From Gordonia spumicola (lineage in GTDB: Bacteria > Actinomycetota > Actinomycetes > Mycobacteriales > Mycobacteriaceae), in NCBI RefSeq assembly GCF_009932475.1, contig NZ_BJOV01000003.1, positions 682,001 to 746,000 of the forward strand: DNA of 64,000 nt, written 5' to 3'. Below the pieces are notes generated by a model that was not told where the DNA came from, searched no databases, and saw nothing but the letters and a program-made list of their open reading frames with translations. Shown here in pieces: positions 42,009-49,177 of the stretch (position 1 is the first letter of the stretch; each line of letters opens with the position of its first letter). The translations under genes were made by a program, and so were the position numbers.

Positions 42009-43043
42009 TCAGTTGTTCACCACGGCCAGCGCCGTGCGGCGTTGGCCCTCGATCGCGCGCAGCTCCTCAGCGACCCTGACGAGCCCGCTGACCGTCGATG
42101 CGGACATGCCCGCGGCGTCGGCCACCGCACGGCGCGACCCTCCGGCGGCGGACAGGTCCAAGACCCGTTCGACGACAGCGGCGTCGGCACGGCTGTTTGC
42201 GGCCTGACGGACCCGCTCGGCGAACGCGCGACCGGCGCTCGCCGAACGTTCGTCGAACGCCTCGGAGGTGTTCGACCGCGCCTGTTCGGCGGCGTCGCCG
42301 CGCTGTTCGTCCAGCGATTCGCAGGTGATCGGCGACACCGGTTCGCCAGCAATGCCCACGTGTTCTGCGAACGCCTCGGAGGCGTTCGCCGAACACCCGA
42401 TCTCGTCCGTCATGGTGTTCGTCGAACGGTCGCCCGACGCTGTGACCATGCCGTTCGCCGACAGAACGCGGTCAAGCTCAGTGTCCGCGCCGTCGATCAG
42501 GTCTACGGCAGACACTGCGATCGACTGTTCGCCGAACACCGGGGATCGTTCGTCGAACGTCTCTGCGGCGTACGGCGAATGGCCTTCGTCGGACGCAGCC
42601 GTGTCCCGGCGAATGCGGTCCGACGCCGCCCACAGCGCGATCGTCGCGCCGATGATCGGCAGATCGACCGCCAGGGGCGCGGCCCACGCCAGCACCGGGC
42701 TGACGCCCAGGACCACGCGAGCGGTGTACGCCAGCGACTCATAGCTGATGGCGAACGAGATGGCCGCCACCACCGCGGCGATGACGATCAGCACTCGGCC
42801 GATGGCACCGTCGAACCGCTTCACCACCAGCATCAGCAACTCGGTCATCATCAGCAGCAGGACTGGGAAGATCGTCACGCCCGCGACCGACCAGCCCGGG
42901 CCGAGGCCGGACGGACTCGCCCCGTCGGGGTGCTCGGCGTGCCACAGGCTCCACGCGTGGAGCCCGTTGCCGACCACCGACAGTGCGACGCCGACTATCA
43001 GGACGCCCGCGTAGTAGCCGCGCCTGTGCGCGTCGGGCCGCAT
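42009..43043 (-). CDS. SpdB-like DUF2637 membrane protein with C-terminal HTH
   Basis: The 344-residue protein has four membrane helices in the first 135 residues (YYAGVLIVGVALSVVGNG, VTIFPVLLLMMTELLMLVV, VLIVIAAVVAAISFAI, WAAPLAVDLPIIGATIALWAA), the DUF2637 pattern of actinomycete plasmid spread proteins. A hydrophilic repeat region follows (FDERSPVFGEQS, EAFAEHVG, EAFDERSASAG), then a helix-turn-helix near the end (SRRAVADAAGMSASTVSGLVRVAEEL). The ATG at 43043 overlaps the stop of the RepA-like gene (TGATG). It may aid intramycelial or cell-to-cell spread. Confidence 0.8.
   Translation of the reverse strand: MRPDAHRRGYYAGVLIVGVALSVVGNGLHAWSLWHAEHPDGASPSGLGPGWSVAGVTIFPVLLLMMTELLMLVVKRFDGAIGRVLIVIAAVVAAISFAISYESLAYTARVVLGVSPVLAWAAPLAVDLPIIGATIALWAASDRIRRDTAASDEGHSPYAAETFDERSPVFGEQSIAVSAVDLIDGADTELDRVLSANGMVTASGDRSTNTMTDEIGCSANASEAFAEHVGIAGEPVSPITCESLDEQRGDAAEQARSNTSEAFDERSASAGRAFAERVRQAANSRADAAVVERVLDLSAAGGSRRAVADAAGMSASTVSGLVRVAEELRAIEGQRRTALAVVNN
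42248..42558. repeat. Five palindromic GTTCGYCGAAC sites inside the spdB-like gene
   Basis: Exact 11-bp copies lie at 42248, 42384, 42417, 42527 and 42548, with several degenerate neighbours. They encode the FDER/FAEH peptide repeats in the linker of the protein. They resemble neither the mycobacterial LexA box (TCGAAC-N4-GTTCGA) nor CRISPR repeats. Confidence 0.7.
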
Positions 43044-44608
43044 CAGCACGCCTCCTGGACCGCGGCACCGACCTCGGCGGGCTCGGGCCAGCGCGGGGTA
43101 GTCGACTGTTCGACCGCCGGAGCGGGCGCGACAGCGACGGGCCCGAAGCCGACCAGCGCCCGCTCGGCGACAGTCGCGAAGCCCTCCGGGGCGGCTCCAG
43201 GTGCGCCGTCCACGCCGATCACCCGCGTTCCCCGGCGGAACGGCTGCGACCGCACGCGCCCGGCGCCCGTCCACTCGTCCAGGACCTCCTCGACCCACGC
43301 GCGCGCTCGGGTCCGAGACATCTGGATCGCGGCGTCGGCGTGAGAGGCCAGAGCCTCGATCAACTCGGTCGGAGCGATGCCGTCGGGATCCGACTCGTCG
43401 ATCAGTCTGGCGATCTCGGCCCGGCGGAGCGTCTCGGAGTCGGTGCCGGCGGTGCGCTCGGCCGCCTTTGCGGCGGCGGCCTCCTTGACGATCGATCCAG
43501 CGGAGACCACTTCGACTGTCCAGGGCTCTCCCCGCCGCACGGTCAGGGTGCCCAGGCTGTCGTCCCCGTGACTGCCCAGGTGGCCGATGAGGGAGCCATG
43601 CCGGTCCTTGACCGCTCTGAGACGACCGACTGCGACGACGTCCTCGGGCAGCGACGGAGGGGTCGCCGACTCGCCTTCACCCGCCTTCGACTTGCGCGCC
43701 GGAATCAGCATGATCACGTTGTCGGGGGTGTCGATCTTGGCGGAGGCTCCCCGAGGGCGGTCTGCGGTCTCGTGCCCGACGTGGTCGATGATGACCACGC
43801 TCGTCAGCGTGCGCAGCACTTCGACCAGAGCAAACAGCTTGTTGCAGTCGGCGGCGGAGTTCTCCTCGCCGCCCATCGCCGACAGGCCCTTGGACATGGA
43901 GTCGATCGCTACCAGCTTCGGCGGATGCTGTTCGAGGCCCCGAAGCACTCGCGAGAGTGCGTCGGCGGTGCTGATCTGCTCCGAGGCGGCCAGCTGGGCC
44001 GGATCGACGACGTTGACAGCCCGCCGGCGAATCGCCTCGGCGGGCGCCCCGAGCAGCATCAGCCGCGAGTAAAGGTTCGTCACGCCGTTGCCGTCCAGAT
44101 CCAGGTACACCGCGCTGGAGGATTCCCAGTCGGCGGCTTCGGCGGCGTCCAGGCACGCGGACTGGATCGCCCAGGTCTTGGCCGATCCACCGGGCCCGGA
44201 GAGCGTCGTCAGCCCCCGCTCGGCGATCAGTCCGCCCAGGTACGGGCAGCGGGCGGGCTCCTGGTCGGCGTCCAGCATGTCCACATCGACCTCGCCGAGG
44301 GCGTCCAGGCCGATGCTCAGCGGTTCGGTCGTCGTCGCGGCGGCCAGCACAGCCGACTGCCGCACGCCCGTCTGGGCACTGACCAGCGTCATCAGTTCCG
44401 GCCAGCTCAGCAGGCCCTGCTCCGCCTCCTCTGCGAGGGCGACGAGCTTGTCCGGGCCCAGGGCCAGCAACCGTGGCACGAAACGCGCCAGTTCGGAGAC
44501 CTCGCGAGACGCCCCGTTCTCGTCGATCTCCCCGTTCGCGTGCAGGGCGCCGAAGAGACGCTGAGCGACCTCGGTGGTAGTAGAATCATTGGTGATGGCA
44601 ATTGTCAT
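43043..44608 (-). CDS. RepA-like AAA ATPase (plasmid replication helicase type)
   Basis: The 521-residue protein has Walker A LSGPGGSAKT (136-145), a Walker B-like KLVAIDSMSKG and the RecA-type VVIIDHVGHE segment, typical of AAA_25/RepA hexameric helicases of plasmids and actinomycete elements. The C-terminal 150 residues include an HTH-like region (DGIAPTELIEALASHADAAIQMSRTRARAWVEEVL). The ATG at 44608 follows GGGAGGCG. It lies between the excisionase-like and spdB-like genes in one operon and suggests the excised circle may replicate. Confidence 0.8.
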   Translation of the reverse strand: MTIAITNDSTTTEVAQRLFGALHANGEIDENGASREVSELARFVPRLLALGPDKLVALAEEAEQGLLSWPELMTLVSAQTGVRQSAVLAAATTTEPLSIGLDALGEVDVDMLDADQEPARCPYLGGLIAERGLTTLSGPGGSAKTWAIQSACLDAAEAADWESSSAVYLDLDGNGVTNLYSRLMLLGAPAEAIRRRAVNVVDPAQLAASEQISTADALSRVLRGLEQHPPKLVAIDSMSKGLSAMGGEENSAADCNKLFALVEVLRTLTSVVIIDHVGHETADRPRGASAKIDTPDNVIMLIPARKSKAGEGESATPPSLPEDVVAVGRLRAVKDRHGSLIGHLGSHGDDSLGTLTVRRGEPWTVEVVSAGSIVKEAAAAKAAERTAGTDSETLRRAEIARLIDESDPDGIAPTELIEALASHADAAIQMSRTRARAWVEEVLDEWTGAGRVRSQPFRRGTRVIGVDGAPGAAPEGFATVAERALVGFGPVAVAPAPAVEQSTTPRWPEPAEVGAAVQEAC

Positions 44609-44671
44609 CGTCTCGCCTCCCAGCGACTAATGAACCCTCGGACCGCCCACCGGACCCGGGGTTCCTTTGTT

Positions 44672-44851
44672 TCAGGCCGCAGTGAACTGCGCTTCGATGA
44701 GGGCGCACACATCGTCGGCGCGCACGTACAGCGATCGCCCGATGCGGGCGCTCGGCAGTTGCCCCGTCGCCAGGAAGGACCGCCACCGGTCCTTGCCGTA
44801 GCCGGCCGCAGTCCGTGCCTCTTCGCTCTTCACCAGTCCGTCGGGAATCAT
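44672..44851 (-). CDS. Excisionase-like HTH protein
   Basis: The 59-residue protein (MIPDGLVKSEEARTAAGYGKDRWRSFLATGQLPSARIGRSLYVRADDVCAL) has the winged-helix pattern of Xis/AlpA and MerR-like helix_17 proteins. The ATG at 44851 is preceded by GAGAGG. It is the first gene of the operon leading to repA-like and spdB-like genes, directly across from the XRE regulator. It could be the recombination directionality factor or a replication initiator. Confidence 0.75.
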   Translation of the reverse strand: MIPDGLVKSEEARTAAGYGKDRWRSFLATGQLPSARIGRSLYVRADDVCALIEAQFTAA

Positions 44852-44874
44852 GTGCGAACCTCTCGTCTCTCGAA

Positions 44875-44963
44875 TGTCCGATGATCGGACAGGATATCCC
44901 TTACTCATCGAAAGTAGCACGGATTAAGGCGACAGGTGACGACCGACATCGCAGCTGTCCGAT
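44875..44963. promoter_or_regulatory. Divergent control region with TGTCCGAT operators
   Basis: A perfect palindrome TGTCCGAT-G-ATCGGACA (44875-44891) lies 24 bp before the excisionase-like gene, and a TGTCCGAT half-site (44956-44963) lies 23 bp before the XRE gene. The XRE protein probably binds both and balances the two transcripts. Confidence 0.65.
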
Positions 44964-44985
44964 TACCAACGGCTAGAATGCGGAA

Positions 44986-45408
44986 ATGGCGGCTAAGAAG
45001 ATCGAGATCGGCGAAAGTGGACGGTCGGTGGCACTCAACGTCACCATTCGGCGGGCGACGGCGGGGCTCGCGGTCGCCGAGCTCGCTGAGAAGGTGACGG
45101 CCGCGGGCCGTCACCTCACTCGGCAGGCGCTCAGCGAGATCGAGGCCGGACGGCGGCGTGTGGATGCCGACGATCTGGCCGCTCTCGCGCTGGCGTTGGG
45201 GACCTCGCCGGCGGCGCTGCTCATGCCTCGGGCGGATCACGCCGAGGACGTCGTGGCGCTGACCGGCGCACGGATGCCTGCACACGTGGTGTGGGCCTGG
45301 CTCACCGCCCAGGCTCCGCTGGAGGTCCCCGACGACCCTGACGAGGCTGAGCGGACGCGGGCCGTCTGGACGGCGACGACCACGCCGCCCTGGGCGCGGC
45401 CGCGGTGA
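44986..45408 (+). CDS. XRE-family regulator of the element
   Basis: The 140-residue protein has an N-terminal Cro/C1 domain (LAVAELAEKVTAAGRHLTRQALSEIEAGRRRVDADDLAALALALGTSPAALL) in residues 25-85 and a Trp-rich tail (VVWAWLTAQAPLEV...TTTPPWARPR). The type is common in actinobacterial integrative elements. The ATG at 44986 (MAAKKIEIG) fits. Divergent from the mobility operon, it is likely its repressor. Confidence 0.82.
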   Translation: MAAKKIEIGESGRSVALNVTIRRATAGLAVAELAEKVTAAGRHLTRQALSEIEAGRRRVDADDLAALALALGTSPAALLMPRADHAEDVVALTGARMPAHVVWAWLTAQAPLEVPDDPDEAERTRAVWTATTTPPWARPR

Positions 45409-45687
45409 GCTGACGAGAGGGCCGCTTCGGTGCGTGCCGGGTGCCCAGATCGGGCTCTCGCGCCGCCGGGCCCTACGGGCCCCGTCGGCGGTCGCCCGAG
45501 CCTTCGCGTCTGGATGGAGACGAGGGAGGAGGGGGAACGCGGCGGTGCGCTCCCGCGCCGCCGCGCCTGGCGGCCCTTCGGCGGGTCGCGACCCGCCTCG
45601 CGTTCGGGGGTCGAAGCCGGGGGAGGCCGCTGGCCGTCAACGGGGTCGACCCCGGGGCGCATCTGACAGCGGCGTCCTTCGCCCCAC

Positions 45688-45804
45688 GGGAACCAGTACC
45701 CGGCTGTCGACGCCTTGAGATGAGGCGATGGTGCCCACGGTCGTTCTGATCAATTGCAACCCGTGCCCCTTCTCCACCGCGTCGACAGCCGGGCACTGGT
45801 TCCC
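45688..45804. repeat. 26-bp inverted repeat containing GTCGACAGCCGG
   Basis: 45688-45713 pairs with 45779-45804 at about 25 of 26 positions. The core GTCGACAGCCGG recurs at 45897-45908, and a shorter CTGTCGACGCC lies near 45836, giving four related units in 220 bp. Confidence 0.7.
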
Positions 45805-46068
45805 ACGGTCACGATCCGCGGACTCCACCCAGATGCTGTCGACGCCCAGAAATGGCGGCCCTGCCCGACGATCCTCCAGCACCCCTCCTTTCCGGCGTCG
45901 ACAGCCGGATACTCGGCACCCGCTGTTCGTGCCCGAGATCCAGGCGCTGCGACTCACCGACGGGTCCCGCAGGGCCCCGTCGATGAGGAGCACCGCCACC
46001 CCGACTTCCACACCCGGTTTCCCGTATGAAATTTCCTTCCGAGGCGCGGCACGACGGCCCTCCAGCAG

Positions 46069-46117
46069 TAGCGCCATAGCGCGGGGGTACTTCGTACACC
46101 CCCGCGCTATGGCGCTA
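46069..46117. repeat. Perfect 20-bp-stem hairpin
   Basis: 46069-46088 pairs perfectly with 46098-46117 around a 9-base loop. There is no T tract after it, so an origin or recombination function is as likely as termination. Confidence 0.75.
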
Positions 46118-46192
46118 TGCCTTCGGGGCCTAGTCATTTGCCCAGGTCGGAAGCGGTTTACTTAAGCGCCGTTAAGTCTTCGTTCGATCGTC

Positions 46193-46320
46193 CGAACGGC
46201 ACTTATAATTCTCCTGAGAGAACCATCGAAGAATCACCTGTTTATGCTGGTCAGTGCGCTGCATCCGACAATGCGGGGCGCGGTTTGCGCGATGTTCGAA
46301 GATACTCGAACGGCACTTAT
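46193..46320. repeat. 14-bp direct repeats in AT-rich DNA
   Basis: CGAACGGCACTTAT occurs exactly at 46193-46206 and 46307-46320, each followed by an AT-rich ATT/CTCCT-like stretch, 114 bp apart. Confidence 0.6.
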
Positions 46321-46497
46321 GAATATCCTTAACATGAGGGGTTGCGCGTGTCGTCGCCGCCTGTGCCTGGCGACCCGCCGAAGGGCCGCCAGGCCCGGCG
46401 GCGCGGGAGCCGGACGGCAGCCTGCGCGACACCGTCGCGGAGCGAATGCGCGTACCCGTCCGTTCCTGCACCGTCCGCGAGGCGATCCGTCGCAGCA

Positions 46498-48183
46498 CTA
46501 CTCGACTTCCGTCGGTTCCTCTCCATCACGCCAAATCCGGCCTGCCAACGCTTCGGAAATGGAGCCCCACCCATCGCCGTCCCATCCGCCGGCCGCGCGC
46601 ACTTCGGCCATCGCGGCGACTGGGCCGGGAAGAGTCTCGGAATCGAGATCCGGTGAGCCCATGTCGATTTCGAACGACGTCACCGTGGTCCTCCCGTTCT
46701 CCGATGACGTCTCGCTCGTCCACGTCGCACGAATGCCGCTCTGCCGCAGCCACAGCGTTCGCTCCGCCTGATCGACCTGGGCCCACCACTCCGCCACGGT
46801 TAGGCCGGTCCCCTCGTAGCGCCAGCCGCTCTCTTCCACCGGTGTCGCCTCCAATTCTTCCTGGCGTGCGGTCAACGCCGCGATGCGCTCGTCGAGCCTG
46901 TCCCGCTGCGGGGTCCCCCGGCGGTAGGCTGGAGTGCCGACAAGGTCAACGACGTCGGCCAGCATCTCCCGGACTTCCTGCAGTTCGCCGGTCACCGCGT
47001 TGCCGGTGAACCACACGCGCCGACGACGCTCCATCGGCCCCAACACGCCGAGCACCTTCTCCTCGACCTTCTTGTCGGCCCACTCCAACGACACGGTTCG
47101 GTTGCCGCACGAGTCCTTGTACTGGGCGCTGGCGCAACGGTACCTGGGCTGTCTCCCTTTGCCGCCCTTGAGCCTGTAGCCCGGCCGACCGCACACTCCG
47201 CAGAACAACACCTGGGTGAGCAGGGCGGCACTCCGCTTCGTCGGCTCCTTGCGGTTCTCTCGGCCGGCGAGTTCCTTCCCCACCCGGTCGAACACGGCCT
47301 TCGTCAGAATCGGGGCCGCCCGCACGATCGGCGCTCCTGTCTCGTCCACGACGACGGTCTCCGGGCCGAGGACGCGATTGCCTTTGGCATCTCGCAGCGG
47401 CTGACCGTCCGCGCCGAGCACCGCGTCCCTGGTGACAACACGGCCCAGCATGGCCGACGAGGTCAGCGCGCGCTTCAGCGGAGCGCTGTGCCACTGGTAC
47501 CCATGGACTTTGCGTTTTCTGAGCTGCGCGAAGCGATCCCGCGGAGTCAGGACCTTCCGTGTCGTCAGATCGTGAGCGATGCTCCGGAGACTCTCGTGCG
47601 CGAGCACGCGGTCCACCACTTCACGAACTACTTCGACCTGCTCTGCATCCTGGACGAGCTTGTGGTGCGCGCCGTCCTTCTCCGGGGTGTACCCCCACGG
47701 CGGAACGCCGCCGCGCCATCGGCCTGCGGTGATGGTGTGCTTCGACGCTGATCCCGTCCGAGCGCGGATCGCCTCCAGCTCCATCTCGGCCACTTTCGCC
47801 ACCAGGAGCGCGATGATGTCGCCGAACGGCGCGTCGAGGTCCAAGAACGCCTCTGTCGCCGACACCAGTTTGATGTGGTGTTCCTGCCCCCACGAGATCA
47901 GATCGGCGAGGTCAGCGAGCCGGCGCACCAGGCGGTCCATCCGGTAGAACACCACGATGTCGTAGCGCTGCGGGGTCTTCAACCAAGGTCCGAGTTCGGG
48001 CCGATCGAACGGCGGCACCGCAGCGCTGACGCCGGGGTCGTCGGCCACCCCGACGACCTCGTAGCCGCGCTTCTCGCACAGCTCCCTACACTTCTCCAGC
48101 TGTCGCTCCGGCGACGTCGTCGCCTCGGTGACACGGGATAGACGGATGACGATCAGGGCGCGCTTGGGTGCCGGCGTGCTCAT
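46498..48183 (-). CDS. Large serine integrase
   Basis: The 561-residue recombinase integrates the element between attP and attB. The catalytic Ser16 lies in IRLSRVTEATTSPERQ; the catalytic domain continues through FYRMDRLVRRLADLADL and AKVAEMELEAIRART. The recombinase domain (WRGGVPPWGYTPEKDG...) is followed by the zinc ribbon CGVCG...YRCAS...SCGN near residues 330-365, with a coiled coil after it. The ATG at 48183 overlaps the stop of the small Cys-rich gene (ATGA). It lies 0.24 kb from the right junction, as expected. Confidence 0.95.
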   Translation of the reverse strand: MSTPAPKRALIVIRLSRVTEATTSPERQLEKCRELCEKRGYEVVGVADDPGVSAAVPPFDRPELGPWLKTPQRYDIVVFYRMDRLVRRLADLADLISWGQEHHIKLVSATEAFLDLDAPFGDIIALLVAKVAEMELEAIRARTGSASKHTITAGRWRGGVPPWGYTPEKDGAHHKLVQDAEQVEVVREVVDRVLAHESLRSIAHDLTTRKVLTPRDRFAQLRKRKVHGYQWHSAPLKRALTSSAMLGRVVTRDAVLGADGQPLRDAKGNRVLGPETVVVDETGAPIVRAAPILTKAVFDRVGKELAGRENRKEPTKRSAALLTQVLFCGVCGRPGYRLKGGKGRQPRYRCASAQYKDSCGNRTVSLEWADKKVEEKVLGVLGPMERRRRVWFTGNAVTGELQEVREMLADVVDLVGTPAYRRGTPQRDRLDERIAALTARQEELEATPVEESGWRYEGTGLTVAEWWAQVDQAERTLWLRQSGIRATWTSETSSENGRTTVTSFEIDMGSPDLDSETLPGPVAAMAEVRAAGGWDGDGWGSISEALAGRIWRDGEEPTEVE

Positions 48184-48374
48184 CGGCGACGCTTCTGGCC
48201 GGGGAGCCCTCCGCCGACAACGCGGATCACGTCCGGCCGGTCCGGCGAACCGATTTTGCCTGGGCACTTCCGCATCGCACCGCTGGCGATCCGGTGATAG
48301 TGGCGAACGAGCCGGCGGTCGTCGTCGGCCTCGACCCGCGCGTGGCACTTGGGGCAGTAGAGCGTCTCCGTCAT
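48180..48374 (-). CDS. Small zinc-finger-like protein coupled to the integrase
   Basis: The 64-residue protein begins MTETLYCPKCHARVEADDDR and has CPKC, HYH and KCPG as possible zinc ligands, ending in a basic KRRR. Its ATG (48374) lies 46 bp from the right junction and its stop overlaps the integrase start. It could modulate integration, but no family is recognised. Confidence 0.65.
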   Translation of the reverse strand: MTETLYCPKCHARVEADDDRRLVRHYHRIASGAMRKCPGKIGSPDRPDVIRVVGGGLPGQKRRR

Positions 48375-48502
48375 ACCATCGACGTTAGGCAATGGATGTA
48401 AAAGTATCCAGCTGAATATTCGGCCGTCGACATCCCCTCCTCGTCGGCGATCAACCGTCCCGCGAGGCTTCTGACCTCCGACGTCCACCGATGCTTGCCC
48501 AT
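48371..48502 (-). pseudogene. N-terminal part of the split Flp-type pilin gene (DUF4244)
   Basis: From the ATG at 48502 it encodes MGKHRWTSEVRSLAGRLIAD then EEGMSTAEY; after the junction it reads SAGYFYIHCLTSMV from element DNA and stops. Native codons continue at 23159. The G-MSTAEY stretch is the prepilin peptidase site of Flp pilins with Glu+5 and Tyr+6. The chimera keeps E and Y but lacks the hydrophobic helix, so it cannot make a pilus. Its 3' end overlaps the start of the small zinc-finger-like gene. Confidence 0.93.
48410..48430 (-). other. Right attachment junction of the element
   Basis: On the minus strand the junction reads ...GACGGCC-GA-ATATTCAGC...; bases up to GA (48420-48421) are pilin coding sequence. 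With the left junction this predicts attB ...GGCC-GA-GTACGCG... and attP ...CCGCTA-GA-ATATTC.... Confidence 0.75.
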
Positions 48503-48595
48503 GTCTCCCCCTCGAGATGCCGGGCCCGCCGATCGAGCCCCTCGTAAGTGAAGACGCACGGAACCCGTGTCCGGTTCCGTCGGAATTCCACAGGC

Positions 48596-49177
48596 TCACA
48601 CCGACCCGAGCATGCCCGAGGCGAGTCCGATGACGACTGGGACGATGCCGAGGCAGACGAAGGCCGGCAGGAAGCACAGACCGAGTGGTCCGCTGACTCT
48701 CACGCCGGCCTTCTCGGCCGCGGCGAGCGCCCGATCGGCTTCGAGTCGGCGGACGTCACACGCGAGTTCGGCCACGCCGTCGGCCAATGAGGCTCCCGCC
48801 CGCGACGCACGACGCGCGAGTGACGCGAGGTCGGCGAACGACGACGCGTCGCCTGTCTCGAACGTCCACGCGGTGTCCGGATCGGCCCCCAAGGCGAGGA
48901 GTTCCGCCGCGCGGCGCAGTGGAACGGCCACCGTGGAGGGGGCGTTCTCCGCGGCGACATCGGCCGCGGACGACACCGGCAGTCCACTGCGCAGACAGAC
49001 TGCGAACACGTCGTACGCCGAGGCGACGTCGAACGGATCGGGCGCCGACCGTGCGACGCCGAGCCACCGCGCTTCGCGCACGGATCGAGGACGTTCGACG
49101 ACCCGCGCCAACGTCCAGTCGGCGCCGGGCCAGATCCACAGGGCGACCGCCGTGCACAGCCCGATGAGCAGGATCAT
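48596..49177 (-). CDS. tadC: TadC-like pilus assembly membrane protein (Rv3657c-like)
   Basis: The 193-residue protein has membrane helices at the N-terminus (MILLIGLCTAVALWIW) and C-terminus (GPLGLCFLPAFVCLGIVPVVIGL) around a T2SSF-type helical domain (AYDVFAVCLRSGLPVSSAADVAAEN). It forms the inner-membrane platform of the Flp pilus with TadB. The ATG at 49177 overlaps tadB by 4 bp. The split pilin gene lies 93 bp downstream. Confidence 0.88.
   Translation of the reverse strand: MILLIGLCTAVALWIWPGADWTLARVVERPRSVREARWLGVARSAPDPFDVASAYDVFAVCLRSGLPVSSAADVAAENAPSTVAVPLRRAAELLALGADPDTAWTFETGDASSFADLASLARRASRAGASLADGVAELACDVRRLEADRALAAAEKAGVRVSGPLGLCFLPAFVCLGIVPVVIGLASGMLGSV

Larger units (their letters stand above)
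45550..46409. repeat. 40-bp inverted repeat pair flanking the structured region
   Basis: 45550-45589 matches the reverse complement of 46370-46409 at 39 of 40 positions. The arms are 780 bp apart and enclose the other repeats. Confidence 0.8.
45409..46497. other. Structured non-coding region between regulator and integrase
   Basis: No credible gene is seen in 1.09 kb. It is unusually rich in repeats, listed separately: a 40-bp inverted pair, repeated GTCGACAGCCGG units, a 20-bp-stem hairpin, a CTTAA-GCGCCG-TTAAG palindrome (46161-46176) and 14-bp direct repeats in AT-rich DNA. The layout suits a replication or single-strand origin of the circular form. Confidence 0.55.
23158..48421. mobile_element. 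Integrative mobilizable element (about 25.3 kb) with a defence island
   Basis: The limits come from the two halves of the split pilin gene. A large serine integrase lies 0.2 kb inside the right end. Mobility genes occupy the right half: MobV-type relaxase, SpdB-like protein, RepA-like ATPase, excisionase-like protein and XRE regulators. Cargo fills the left half: BglII-family restriction-modification, McrBC, OLD nuclease, a two-gene membrane system, ArdA and small secreted or membrane proteins. No TraB/FtsK-type or VirB4/VirD4 gene is visible, so transfer would need a helper. Several cargo genes, notably the OLD gene, are visibly less GC-rich than the backbone. Confidence 0.9.

Noticed and set aside
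42248-42558. CRISPR-like array
   Set aside because: The repeats are only 11 bp, unevenly spaced and inside a coding gene; no cas genes are present anywhere in the window.
38821-48421. Self-transmissible actinomycete integrative conjugative element
   Set aside because: No TraB/FtsK-type translocase or T4SS gene could be found, so mobilizable rather than conjugative is the supported reading.
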